NCBI GenBank assembly: GCA_026193755.1
Contig: JAPHUI010000258.1
Span: 1 to 14,869, forward strand
Length of the DNA stretch: 14,869 bases
Source: Ignavibacteriaceae bacterium
Lineage (GTDB): Bacteria; Bacteroidota; Ignavibacteria; Ignavibacteriales; Ignavibacteriaceae
Reading direction: 5' to 3'
How positions within the stretch are numbered: the first letter of the stretch is position 1; every line of letters begins with the position of its first letter. The position numbers were made by a program, and so were the translations under genes. Positions 6,896 to 14,869 of the stretch are shown here, piece after piece. The notes beneath the pieces are model-generated. The model worked only from the letters and a program-made list of their open reading frames with translations, searched no databases and was not told the DNA's origin.

Positions 6896-7843
6896 TTAAC
6901 CTTTATCTATGTGAAATAATGAACTAATTGATTCGTTATTATATGTTCTACGAATTGCTTCTGCAAATAAATCTGCTGATGAGATTACCTCTATATTCTT
7001 ATGTTGATTAATCCCTTCAATATTTATTGTATCACTAACATATAGCCTAGATATATGAGAATCTCTTATTCTATCTAATGCATTACCTGAAAGAACAGAA
7101 TGAGTAATTGCACCATAAATTTCAAGAGCACCTTCATTCTTTAATGCTTCTATTGCTCCAACAATGGTTCCGCCAGTATCTATCAAATCATCAACAATCA
7201 AAATATCTTTACCGTCAACTTCACCTATTATATTCATAACTTCTGCAATGTTTTGTTTTGGTCTTCGTTTATCAATAACGACGAGAGCACAATCCAGCAT
7301 TTTTGCATATGCCCTAGCTATCTTGATACCTCCAACGTCCGGTGAAACTACAACAAGATTTTTTTTATGCAGCTCAATTCTCTCTCTGAAAACAGATGAA
7401 CCATAAAGATGGTCGAATGGAATATCAAAGTATCCCTGAATTTGTGGTGCATGCAAATCCATTGTAATAATTCTGTCAGCTCCAGCGACTGTTAAAAGAT
7501 TTGCCATAAGTTTTGCAGTAATAGCAACTCGCGGCTGATCTTTTCTATCTTGTCGAGCATAGCCAAAATATGGAATAACTGCAGTGATAGTTTTGGCAGA
7601 AGCACGCCTTGCCGCATCTATCATTATCAATAACTCTAGCAGATTATCTGAAGGTGGGTTGGTAGATTGAATAATAAAAACATCCAACCCTCGAATATTT
7701 TCGCCATACTTAACCCAGATTTCACCATCGCTAAACCTTTTTCGTTCAATCATTCCTAAAGGTTTGCCAATCTTTGAAACAATTTTTTTTGCAAGTGGAA
7801 TATTGGAACCGCCAGCAAATATCATATAATCATTCATTGCCAC
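6896..7843 (-). CDS. prs: Ribose-phosphate pyrophosphokinase (PRPP synthetase)
   Basis: The 315-residue enzyme makes PRPP from ribose 5-phosphate and ATP for nucleotide, His and Trp synthesis. It shows RRASAKTITAVIPYFGYARQDRK (about 79-101), the divalent-cation site region MDLHAPQIQGYFDIP (128-142), the catalytic DKRR loop (191-194) and the PRPP-binding VDDLIDTGGTI (217-227). The length is normal for class I enzymes. The start is uncertain: a GTG at 7843 gives MAMNDYM, while an ATG two codons later (7837) gives MNDYM. No convincing ribosome binding site separates them. A strong promoter lies 33 bases upstream, and prs appears to be the first gene of the eight-gene run that ends with rplI. Confidence 0.97.
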   Translation of the reverse strand: MAMNDYMIFAGGSNIPLAKKIVSKIGKPLGMIERKRFSDGEIWVKYGENIRGLDVFIIQSTNPPSDNLLELLIMIDAARRASAKTITAVIPYFGYARQDRKDQPRVAITAKLMANLLTVAGADRIITMDLHAPQIQGYFDIPFDHLYGSSVFRERIELHKKNLVVVSPDVGGIKIARAYAKMLDCALVVIDKRRPKQNIAEVMNIIGEVDGKDILIVDDLIDTGGTIVGAIEALKNEGALEIYGAITHSVLSGNALDRIRDSHISRLYVSDTINIEGINQHKNIEVISSADLFAEAIRRTYNNESISSLFHIDKG

Positions 7844-7875
7844 AATGTCCGGGATTAATCGAAAAAAATAGAGAT

Positions 7876-7906
7876 CAAATATATAGAAAGGTCTTTGCTA
7901 AGTCAA
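7876..7906 (-). promoter_or_regulatory. Promoter of the prs-to-rplI operon
   Basis: On the - strand TTGACT (7906-7901) and TATATT (7883-7878) are separated by exactly 17 bases, and the -10 continues TG. The element therefore also reads TATATTTG, matching the TAnnTTTG form used in Bacteroidota. The predicted transcript start is near 7870, giving a leader of about 25 bases before the prs start. It is the best-formed promoter in the window. Confidence 0.8.
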
Positions 7907-7950
7907 TAAATTACGCCTACATTAATCATCAAATTTGTAATTAAGAAGAG

Positions 7951-8655
7951 CTAATTTTTTCTTTTTTTTAATAAAAAGAATAAAACCAGTAATAACACCG
8001 CACCTGATAAATAATAAATCCACGCAGGAGTTTCTTTTAGCTTATAGGGCCGGAAGGTAACCGCAATAGTTTTGCCACCACCAATTTCAGATAACTTATA
8101 ATGCCACGTGAGGATCTTTCCGGAAATCTGATTTGCATTATGACTAACTATCTCCCCCGAAATAATATAGTTGTATGTGACGTTAAAGCTGCTAGCATCA
8201 ATCCCAAAACCTGTTGCAATTGGTGGAATGAATTGACTGAAATCTACTTGTCCACCTGTTTTTTCTTTAAAAGAAAATCTGGATTCGGCAAACACTTTTG
8301 TTTTATTTAAGGAATCAATGTGATCAAAGGAAAAATCAATTACCGCATGAGTTGTTGAGTCAGTCGAATCTCTATAGACAGTAATATCTTCAATTTTTGT
8401 ATACCTTGATTGAAATTCTGATTTTATAGAATCAGGATTAAAGATGCCAAGATTTTCAGCTACTTTTTCACTTTCTTTATTAACAAATTGCATCCAATAA
8501 TCAATATGCATCTTTCCCGAACCATCAGGATAAAGCCTTACTTCCTGGTAATAATTCAAACATCCATTAAGAGAAATAGCAATAAAAAAAATAAAAAAGA
8601 TTAAAATATTTTTATTAAAGTAAGAGCGAAAAGAAGATTTTTTAATATTATTCAT
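7951..8655 (-). CDS. Lipoprotein with C-terminal membrane anchor, function unknown
   Basis: The 234-residue protein has a basic N-terminus and a hydrophobic stretch (NILIFFIFFIAISLNGC) ending in a lipobox LNGC with Cys32, so it should be lipidated after cleavage by signal peptidase II. The mature domain begins LNYYQEVRLYPDGSGKMHIDYWM and is mostly predicted beta strand. Near the end, WIYYLSGAVLLLVLFFLLKK (about 212-231) forms a transmembrane helix followed by KKRKN. The protein would thus have a lipid and a helical anchor around an extracytoplasmic domain, a layout resembling LppM/DUF3153-type lipoproteins; that resemblance is architectural only. I do not recognise the family with certainty. 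It has its own ATG without a Shine-Dalgarno sequence and lies 107 bases before prs, outside that operon's promoter. Confidence 0.85.
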   Translation of the reverse strand: MNNIKKSSFRSYFNKNILIFFIFFIAISLNGCLNYYQEVRLYPDGSGKMHIDYWMQFVNKESEKVAENLGIFNPDSIKSEFQSRYTKIEDITVYRDSTDSTTHAVIDFSFDHIDSLNKTKVFAESRFSFKEKTGGQVDFSQFIPPIATGFGIDASSFNVTYNYIISGEIVSHNANQISGKILTWHYKLSEIGGGKTIAVTFRPYKLKETPAWIYYLSGAVLLLVLFFLLKKRKN

Positions 8656-8686
8656 TTATTTTGAATCTACTTTTACGATTGCTAAT

Positions 8687-8694
8687 CAAATTTA
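8687..8694 (-). promoter_or_regulatory. Possible -10 element of the lipoprotein gene
   Basis: TAAATTTG on the - strand (8694-8687) matches TAnnTTTG and sits 31 bases before the ATG, nearly the same distance as in the prs promoter. No convincing -35 box is seen at 17-20 bases. The divergent gap 8656-8756 must also hold the promoter of the FmdB-like gene, which I could not identify. Confidence 0.35.
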
Positions 8695-8756
8695 TGCAAA
8701 AAAAATCAAAATTATTCATTAGATTCACTAGCATTATTAGAAATTGAGGTTAATTA

Positions 8757-9023
8757 ATGCCAACATATGATTATAAATGTTCTCAATGTAAATACACCTT
8801 CGAATATTTCCAGTCAATGAGCGCTGAGCCACTGACTGAATGCCCAAAATGTGGAGGAAGTTTGAAGCGAGTAATAGGAACAGGTGCAGGTACTATTTTT
8901 AAAGGAAGTGGATTTTACCAGACAGATTATAAAAATAAATCAACTAAAAATAATAATGGTGATAAAACGGAAAATAAACCTTCATCCAGTGAAATGAAGG
9001 ATAAAAAGGCTGATAAGAAATAA
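8757..9023 (+). CDS. FmdB-family zinc-ribbon protein
   Basis: The 88-residue protein opens MPTYDYKCSQCKYTFEYFQS, with Cys8/Cys11 and Cys29/Cys32 forming a CxxC...CPKCGG zinc ribbon, then GTIFKGSGFYQTDY. This is the FmdB/CxxC_CxxC_SSSS domain. The name comes from a putative regulator of formamidase genes, and the real role of most members is unknown. The last third is Lys/Asn/Ser/Asp-rich and likely disordered. GAGG lies seven bases before the ATG. It is divergent from the lipoprotein gene and convergent with the large outer-membrane protein gene, from which it is separated by 29 AT-rich bases with no clear terminator. Confidence 0.92.
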   Translation: MPTYDYKCSQCKYTFEYFQSMSAEPLTECPKCGGSLKRVIGTGAGTIFKGSGFYQTDYKNKSTKNNNGDKTENKPSSSEMKDKKADKK

Positions 9024-9052
9024 TTATTGGTTAATTTTTTAATGATCTGATT

Positions 9053-12000
9053 TTAGAAGTCAGCCCCAAGAGAAAAATAAAATTTAGGACTCGAAAAACC
9101 TTTTACGTTATAAGCCCACGCAACATCGAAACGAAGAAGGAAATATAGAAAGTAAACGCGTGCACCAACACCCGTCCCTATCAGCAGGTCATCAGTAATA
9201 ATATTGCCCGCTGAATCCCTTGAAAATAATTTTATTTTGCTGTTATCATACCAGGTTGAACCAGCATCTATAAAAGCAACACCAATAATATTACTGAAAA
9301 GCAATGGTAAGCCTCCTGTAAGCAAATATCGAATAAGCGGAAATCTTAGCTCCATATTTGCCAAAAGATATCTTGTCCCGATACGCTCAGAGTAATTGTA
9401 ACCACGCAAAGGTAGAACAGCAGTAAGAAATGCAAAATCAGACGCGGATTCAATAGGTATTTCAGTTGTTGCGAAAGTTCTGTTTATCCAGTTTTCAGTT
9501 CCGCCGATAAAAAATCTCTGAGGATTTTCCCCACCCGAATAACCGCCTGAAATTCTTAGGGCCAGTGAATGATCATAAAAAAATCTTAGGTAAGTTCTTA
9601 TATCACCAATTATTGAGTAAAAACTTTTATTGGGGTCAGTTATTCCAAGATTACCAAATACATCGAAACGGTATCTTGTTCCCTCTATTGGTGCTGTATA
9701 TCCCCAAAGTACGTTATCGTGCACAAAGCTGATTTGGGGAACAGTAAATGTAACACTCTCTTGTGGCTCAGCAATATTATCCAGGTTTTCACCTATAACG
9801 TTTAAGATACTAACGCCAAAATCAAACCTATAATATCTGTCGAGCGGAAAACTAGCTGATCCGGAAAGTCCAAAATTTCGATATCGGAATAGATTAGAAA
9901 CAGCAAATCCTCTTGGATCAATTCTTAGCAAACGTACAAATCTGGCAGTATGAAATCCTTCAATTCCCCAATTAATTCTTTTTGCAAGATAGTAGTAAGC
10001 TAATCCGTAATCACTGTTCTTTAAATCAATTTGTAAGCCCGTAACTCCAATCAAACGATGATTACCGAGAACATCGCTGAATGAAATAATCGTTGTCCCT
10101 ATCAATCCGTAAAGTGTGCTGTATCCGGCATTTGCGTAAATAAGATCCGGGGCAAAAGAAATTTTATATTTATTAATCTTAAAGTTTCCTCTTTCGTCAA
10201 GATTATCAATTGGATTAAATAAGTCTTTTTCATTATCCTCTTTTGCAGCAATCTTATTATCTCCTCCGAATACATAGTTCCCGAAATCAACAGTAACCGA
10301 ATCTCCATATTTCTTTGTGGAATCCACAAAGTTTCCGCTGTAAAACATAGAGGAATTAAAATCTGATGAATCCTCTAAAGCCTTTTCATTTTCCTTAATA
10401 CCTTTTTGTTCTTTAACAACTTCATTTGGTCTAACATCTAGATTTAACTTACCCTGCCTGTATTTTGTTAATGGTAATTCCGGCAGACCAAGATCAGTTT
10501 CAAAAGGGTTATTCAACAGGAAAATGTTAAATGACGATTTGTACAATGAGGAGAAGGCTAACTTTTTACCATCTCTCGATACTGATAGCTGATATAATCC
10601 CGACTGAGAATTAGTTACAGGTACAGGTTTAATATCCTTAATATCACTTATGAAATTATCTCCAGAAGAAAATACAACATTCTTTTTATAAATATTATTT
10701 ATTCCATTCAGATCTGAAATAAATAAAATCTGACTATCGTCGGGACTAACTATAGGTGATGTCTCATTACTGTTGGGCATGTCAGTAATTCTATTAACCT
10801 GACCGGTCTCAACTTCGAGGGAATAAATTTCTGTTTGAGAATAATCGTGATTATAAATTTTGAATCCTTTGGTTGCATCCTGAATTGTCTTATAGCTGTT
10901 TCTATCTGAAGCAAAGAAAATTAATTTACCATCGTGAGACCAGCAGGGATCCCTGTCTGTAAAAATATCGTCGGTTAAATTTTTTACTTCTTTTGTTTCG
11001 AAAGTGTAAGTGTATATATCTGTTTGTTTTGGTGTTTGCCCGATAAATGCAAGTTGCTTGCCATCAGGTGACCAGTTTACGCTCTGAATGCCATCCATTT
11101 TTAATGGGAGAGTGTAATAATCATCTTCTTCAACATTAAAAATATAAATTATATCATACCCATGATGTAAAGCAGCTACCGCAATTTGAGATCCGTCTGG
11201 TGACCAGGTTAAACCAGGAGTAAGTATGTTAAGCTCTTCAAAATTTGCAGAGGTGTTACCTTCTGCTAATTTTGTAATTATTTTACCGGTATTTGCATCC
11301 ATAACATAAAGACTAAAAAAGAAATCGCGGTTTGTTATAAAAGCTATTTTATCTCCCTGAGGTGAAATTGCAGGACCAACATTATAGAATCCCTCGTCCC
11401 CCTCAGGATCAGTCAATCGTTTTGCAAACTCATCAGGATCTTGTGTTATTTCAATATCAGGCCAGAATACACGCTTAATATCTTTCTTCCATCTTTCATT
11501 AAACTCTTTAAGATTTAAACCGATGGTCTGTTTTAAGGCGGCGTCAACATTCCCTAGACTCCTCAGAGCATTTACCAGTTCGCCAATTTTCTCCTTTCCA
11601 TATTTTTTTGCGATATAATAGAAGACCGCCTGACCGCCACGATATGCAAAATAACCAGAAAGGTTTTGAACATCCGGAAGATATTCATTTATCGCAGCAT
11701 CCCTTATAAACATATCGGTGTCTTCATCCCATCCAAGCGCTTGATATTCAGCCATTCCTTCGCTGAACCAACTTGGAATCTGAACAGTAATATTATTCGC
11801 TATAATATTCTGCAGCGAGCCTCCGTAAAACATATCATTCATAACTGCGTGGACAAGTTCGTGATGAATTAGATGTCTAAATTGTTTGTATGAACCGTGA
11901 AATTGAACAACAACTCTATTCTTAAACAATTCAGTAAACCCTTCTATTCCTTCGCTAAGGTAAGTGTCAGTAACATTTGTCTCCTGAAAATCGTTCTGGG

Positions 12001-12259
12001 AATTATAGACAATTACCGTAACTCTGTTATTTATAGAATATTTAAAGCTTTCCTGAATCTTTGATAATGCATCTTCAGCTATATGAGTGGTAAACTCGGC
12101 AAGTGTCTCTCCACCATTCGCAAAGTAAATATCGAAATGTTTGGTCTGGACGTAATACCAATCGAAGTATTTATACTGAACTTTGTTTTTTCCGAATTGA
12201 GCAAAAAGGCATACCTGCGTCAGAAAAATCAAAGCAAATATTCTTAAAATTATTTTCAC
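9053..12259 (-). CDS. Secreted peptidase-like / TolB-like propeller / Omp85 barrel outer-membrane protein
   Basis: The 1068-residue protein has a signal peptide (1-20, cleavage after LFA). A peptidase-MA-like domain (about 28-270) follows, with HELVH (133-137; zinc ligands His133 and His137, catalytic Glu134) and a downstream WFSEGMAEY whose Glu167 could be the third ligand. PD40/WD40-like blades follow (about 290-575), marked by SPQG (299), WSPDG (352, 397), SHDG (441), SPDD (505) and SRDG (561). A polar linker (about 600-690) leads to a beta-rich C-terminus resembling the BamA/Omp85 surface-antigen barrel, with FIGGTENWINR, LPLRGYNYSERIGTRYLLANMELRFPL, a GVAFIDAGSTW segment and a terminal Phe. 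The GTG start is two bases after the rnr stop, so translation is probably coupled. Domain order is clear from sequence; the substrate and any assembly role are unknown. Confidence 0.88.
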   Translation of the reverse strand: MKIILRIFALIFLTQVCLFAQFGKNKVQYKYFDWYYVQTKHFDIYFANGGETLAEFTTHIAEDALSKIQESFKYSINNRVTVIVYNSQNDFQETNVTDTYLSEGIEGFTELFKNRVVVQFHGSYKQFRHLIHHELVHAVMNDMFYGGSLQNIIANNITVQIPSWFSEGMAEYQALGWDEDTDMFIRDAAINEYLPDVQNLSGYFAYRGGQAVFYYIAKKYGKEKIGELVNALRSLGNVDAALKQTIGLNLKEFNERWKKDIKRVFWPDIEITQDPDEFAKRLTDPEGDEGFYNVGPAISPQGDKIAFITNRDFFFSLYVMDANTGKIITKLAEGNTSANFEELNILTPGLTWSPDGSQIAVAALHHGYDIIYIFNVEEDDYYTLPLKMDGIQSVNWSPDGKQLAFIGQTPKQTDIYTYTFETKEVKNLTDDIFTDRDPCWSHDGKLIFFASDRNSYKTIQDATKGFKIYNHDYSQTEIYSLEVETGQVNRITDMPNSNETSPIVSPDDSQILFISDLNGINNIYKKNVVFSSGDNFISDIKDIKPVPVTNSQSGLYQLSVSRDGKKLAFSSLYKSSFNIFLLNNPFETDLGLPELPLTKYRQGKLNLDVRPNEVVKEQKGIKENEKALEDSSDFNSSMFYSGNFVDSTKKYGDSVTVDFGNYVFGGDNKIAAKEDNEKDLFNPIDNLDERGNFKINKYKISFAPDLIYANAGYSTLYGLIGTTIISFSDVLGNHRLIGVTGLQIDLKNSDYGLAYYYLAKRINWGIEGFHTARFVRLLRIDPRGFAVSNLFRYRNFGLSGSASFPLDRYYRFDFGVSILNVIGENLDNIAEPQESVTFTVPQISFVHDNVLWGYTAPIEGTRYRFDVFGNLGITDPNKSFYSIIGDIRTYLRFFYDHSLALRISGGYSGGENPQRFFIGGTENWINRTFATTEIPIESASDFAFLTAVLPLRGYNYSERIGTRYLLANMELRFPLIRYLLTGGLPLLFSNIIGVAFIDAGSTWYDNSKIKLFSRDSAGNIITDDLLIGTGVGARVYFLYFLLRFDVAWAYNVKGFSSPKFYFSLGADF

Positions 12260-12261
12260 AA

Positions 12262-14361
12262 TTAGTGCACCTGATTTTCGCTTGTTATAAAATCCAACTC
12301 AAGATTATCTAAATCCAAACGTACTAATTTTACCGTGATCCTGTCACCCAATCTAAATTGTTTTTTTGTTCTCTTACCAATTAATGAATATTTTCTTTCA
12401 TCCAAAACATAAAAATCTCCCTCTAAATCCCGTGCCCTAATTAATCCCTCAGCTAAAATATCTGTTAATTCTACAAAAATTCCATAATTTGCGACACCTG
12501 AAATTACGGCATTGAACTCATATCCGAGCTTATCCTGTAGAAATTGAATTTGCTTCAACTTAACTGAACGACGCTCGGCTTCCATTGCAGTTCGTTCTGT
12601 AGTAGATATATGTTCGCAAATTTTTGTTAAATTGTCAAGCGAATAATGTTTTCCGGTTTTTGAAATTAAAGTTTTATTTAATATTCTGTGCACAAGCAAG
12701 TCTGCATATCTTCTTATAGGTGAAGTGAAATGAGTATAGTTCTTAAAACCCAATCCGTAGTGTCCGATATTTTTAGTTGAATAAACTGCCTTCGCCATAG
12801 ACCGAACAGCTAATTCGTTGATGACACCCTCTTCTTCTGTTCCTTTAACCTTTCTCATAAGATTGTTAAACTGGATGGCAGTTTTACCGGCTTTTAGATT
12901 AAAGCTGTAACCAAGTGATTTTACAAACCGTGAAAACTCCTGGATTTTTTCTTCGTCAGGAAAATCGTGCACCCGATAGACAAAAGGGATATTACCTCGG
13001 GAAAAAATCCTTTCCGCAATTGTCTTATTTGCCAGCAGCATAAATTCTTCCACAAGCATATTGCTTTCTTTTATTTCTTTCTTCAGAATGTTTATTGGTT
13101 GTCCATTCTCATCTAGTCGAAATTCGACTTCGGGAGTAAAGAATTCAAAGCTGCCCTCTTTCATTCTTTTGTTTCTAAGAATTTTAGCCAATGTATTTAA
13201 TAAAATTATTTCATCAGAAAATCCACCGTCGCTGGATTCAATTATCTTTTGTACGTCCTCATAAGTAAATCTATGTTTACTGTTAATAATAGTCTTTGCA
13301 ATTTGGTGATTAAGCAATATCCCTTTATTTGTCATCTCGAAAATAACAGAGAAGGTAAGCCTGTCTTCATAAGGAACTAGCGAACATAAGTTATTGGATA
13401 GTTTTTCAGGCAGCATTGAGATTGCTTTACCAACAAAGTACACACTGTTCCCTCTAGCCGAAGCCTCTTTATCAATTGAAGAACTTGCTTTAACATAATG
13501 ACTTACATCAGCAATATGAACTCCAACCTTGTAGTTTCCATTATCCAGCTTCTCGATAGAAAGTGCATCATCAAAGTCTTTTGCATCGACGGGATCAATT
13601 GTAAAAACATTATTACTCCGAAAGTCCAGTCTCTTAGAGATTTCTTCTTCGCTTATTTCAGCACTTAGGTTTTCAGCTTCATGAACACTCTTTTTATCAA
13701 ATGAAACAGGAATACCAAACTCACGTGCAATTGAAGTTACCTCAGAAAGTAATGTACCCTCCTTACCAATCACCTCAATAATTTCTCCGACAGGATTCAA
13801 CATTCGATCCTCCCAAGAAATATTTCCTACGGCAACTTTATCTCCGGTTTTAGAGCCTTGCAGATTCTTGCTCTCTACGTAAATATCTCTGTGAATTTTA
13901 GGATCGTCAGGTGTAATAAAATAAAATGATTTAGACTTTTTTAGCTGACCTACAATTTCTTTTCTTTTTCTCTCGATTATTTTGGTGATTTGTCCCTCAA
14001 GATTTTTACCTTTCTGTTTTGCAAAAAGTACGACTTCAACTTTGTCGCCATGAAAAGCATTACCGATGTTACGTGCAGCTATAAAAATATCACCGGTCTT
14101 TGAATTTTTCGGTGTAACGAAACCATATCCACCTTCATTAAGATTAAAATTACCGATAAGTCTGTTTGTTTCAGGAAGAGTAAATAACTTATATCTTTTG
14201 CCATTCCTTGAAAGAAATTTTTCCGACTCAAGCTGATGCAAATTTGCTTTAAGAAGCTGGTAGTCATTATCATCTTTTATATTCATCTTCCTGGCAATTT
14301 CTTTAGTTTTAAAGGAACTGCCGGGATGCTTTTTGAAAAAAGATTTTACCTGATTTTTCAT
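12262..14361 (-). CDS. rnr: Ribonuclease R (RNB-family 3'-5' exoribonuclease)
   Basis: The 699-residue enzyme degrades structured RNA from the 3' end. It has an N-terminal winged-helix segment (about 1-60), cold-shock-type OB domains (about 65-115 with GGYGFVTP and GDIFIAARN, and 135-200), the RNB catalytic domain (about 246-575) with IDPVDAKDFDDALS and metal-binding Asp256, 262, 264 and 265, and HFTSPIRRYADLLVHR. A C-terminal S1 domain begins near 614 (YEFNAVISGVANYGIFVEL). The long Lys-rich tail of the Escherichia coli enzyme is absent. The ATG overlaps the upstream stop as TAATG and no Shine-Dalgarno sequence is seen, so coupling is likely. The stop lies two bases before the start of the large outer-membrane protein. 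Confidence 0.96.
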   Translation of the reverse strand: MKNQVKSFFKKHPGSSFKTKEIARKMNIKDDNDYQLLKANLHQLESEKFLSRNGKRYKLFTLPETNRLIGNFNLNEGGYGFVTPKNSKTGDIFIAARNIGNAFHGDKVEVVLFAKQKGKNLEGQITKIIERKRKEIVGQLKKSKSFYFITPDDPKIHRDIYVESKNLQGSKTGDKVAVGNISWEDRMLNPVGEIIEVIGKEGTLLSEVTSIAREFGIPVSFDKKSVHEAENLSAEISEEEISKRLDFRSNNVFTIDPVDAKDFDDALSIEKLDNGNYKVGVHIADVSHYVKASSSIDKEASARGNSVYFVGKAISMLPEKLSNNLCSLVPYEDRLTFSVIFEMTNKGILLNHQIAKTIINSKHRFTYEDVQKIIESSDGGFSDEIILLNTLAKILRNKRMKEGSFEFFTPEVEFRLDENGQPINILKKEIKESNMLVEEFMLLANKTIAERIFSRGNIPFVYRVHDFPDEEKIQEFSRFVKSLGYSFNLKAGKTAIQFNNLMRKVKGTEEEGVINELAVRSMAKAVYSTKNIGHYGLGFKNYTHFTSPIRRYADLLVHRILNKTLISKTGKHYSLDNLTKICEHISTTERTAMEAERRSVKLKQIQFLQDKLGYEFNAVISGVANYGIFVELTDILAEGLIRARDLEGDFYVLDERKYSLIGKRTKKQFRLGDRITVKLVRLDLDNLELDFITSENQVH

Positions 14362-14869
14362 TAAAATATAAAACTGTATTTCAACCCAAGTTCATTTATC
14401 ATTTCACTAAAGGTTGCTGATTGATAAGATGGTTCTCTCCTGTCAAATTTTATTATGAGATTTGGAAAGATAATTGGTCGTTCTATTTTAACATTTGCAC
14501 GGCTGAGATCCTGAAATACTTGGGACGTGCCCCCAATTTCGTACCTGAACTCCTCCACTTTTCCAATTAAGCTGATTTTAGTTTCTGAACCAACCTGCTG
14601 TACATTAACGCTGCGTACAACATCCCCAAGTTTTTCATTTAGAACATTACCGACTATCGAACCTGCAAGTGATGCTGCCGTAGACACTGCCAGATTGGAT
14701 TCCTGAAGCGTTGCATCTTCAGGAAATTTATTAACTATAATAAAAAACATTGCATCGGAGGCTGTTTTGCTGGGATCCAGTTCATACTGAGTATAATTTC
14801 TTCTCTTCTTATAAACTTCAATATTGTTCTCATCCCTAAGAAAATTATTTGTAAGACTTTTAGCCGGCC
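14361..14869 (-). CDS. Probable TamB-like (DUF490) translocation/assembly protein, C-terminal part only (5' end outside window)
   Basis: The frame stays open from the right window edge to TAA 14363-14361, so about 168 C-terminal residues are visible and the internal ATG at 14750 is unlikely to be the start. The visible part runs through FLRDENNIEVYKKRRNYTQY and MFFIIVNKFPED, an Ala/Ser/Leu-rich helix (NLAVSTAASLAGSIVGNVLN), then beta strands (KISLIGKVEEFRYEIGGT, IERPIIFPNLIIKFDRREP), and ends LGLKYSFIF. This helix-then-strand ending with an aromatic C-terminus resembles the TamB/DUF490 C-terminal domain, which is thought to move lipids or aid outer-membrane protein assembly. The match is from memory of the family pattern and is moderate. 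The stop overlaps the rnr start by one base. Confidence 0.5.
   Translation of the reverse strand, partial: PAKSLTNNFLRDENNIEVYKKRRNYTQYELDPSKTASDAMFFIIVNKFPEDATLQESNLAVSTAASLAGSIVGNVLNEKLGDVVRSVNVQQVGSETKISLIGKVEEFRYEIGGTSQVFQDLSRANVKIERPIIFPNLIIKFDRREPSYQSATFSEMINELGLKYSFIF

Noticed and set aside
9024..9052. Terminator between the FmdB-like gene and the large outer-membrane protein gene
   Set aside because: The 29 bases are AT-rich but contain only very short TTAA-type pairings, with no stem followed by a T run.
10102..10329. 75-codon - strand open frame inside the outer-membrane protein
   Set aside because: It is an out-of-frame reading of the polar linker and barrel start; the main frame is continuous and conserved in pattern.
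12103..12312. + strand open frame spanning the rnr/outer-membrane protein junction
   Set aside because: Antisense to two well-supported genes, no family resemblance and no ribosome binding site seen.
14361..14750. A complete 129-residue gene starting at ATG 14750
   Set aside because: The frame continues without a stop to the window edge and the upstream translation reads as coherent protein, so this is the end of a longer gene.

Overview
The window is an AT-rich, gene-dense bacterial chromosome segment made up mainly of housekeeping genes. I see no rRNA, tRNA, CRISPR array, insertion sequence or phage gene. Several traits suggest a member of the Bacteroidota/Chlorobi/Ignavibacteria group: a prs promoter with a TANNTTTG-type -10 region, an rpsF-ssb-rpsR-rplI cluster behind prs, a CTC-type L25 and pth, a K+-dependent type membrane pyrophosphatase, and a very large outer-membrane protein joining a peptidase, a beta-propeller and a barrel. 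This placement is inference, because no marker phylogeny could be run.

Left end (1-1670). The C-terminal part of a YdfG-like short-chain dehydrogenase runs off the left edge. It meets a YciO/TsaC-family gene tail to tail with no spacer (TAG|CTA). A stand-alone rpmB (ribosomal protein L28) follows on the + strand and ends at a strong hairpin that probably also terminates the opposing ribosomal operon.

Centre (1671-7906, all on the - strand). One long co-directional run reads prs, ctc/rplY, pth, hppA, rpsF, ssb, rpsR, rplI. It starts from a well-formed promoter at 7876-7906. Spacings are short (2-33 bp) except the 90-bp rpsF leader, which holds a hairpin with a CCG element and a sequestered Shine-Dalgarno sequence. 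That resembles the S6:S18 autoregulatory motif. The run links PRPP synthesis, ribosomal proteins, peptidyl-tRNA recycling and a pyrophosphate-driven ion pump. Two starts need care: pth appears to start at TTG, and hppA should start at the ATG at 5593 rather than the TTG at 5608.

Right part (7951-14869). A doubly anchored lipoprotein of unknown function (- strand) is divergent from an FmdB-type zinc-ribbon protein (+ strand). Beyond them is a tightly coupled - strand envelope/RNA unit: the C-terminus of a probable TamB-like protein (cut by the right edge), RNase R (stop and start overlap as TAATG), and a 1068-residue secreted protein. That protein has an HExxH peptidase-like domain, a TolB-like propeller and an Omp85/BamA-like barrel.

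The points most worth a second look are the peptidase-propeller-barrel fusion coupled to rnr and a TamB-like gene, the rpsF leader, hppA inside a ribosomal operon, and an SSB without the usual C-terminal tip.
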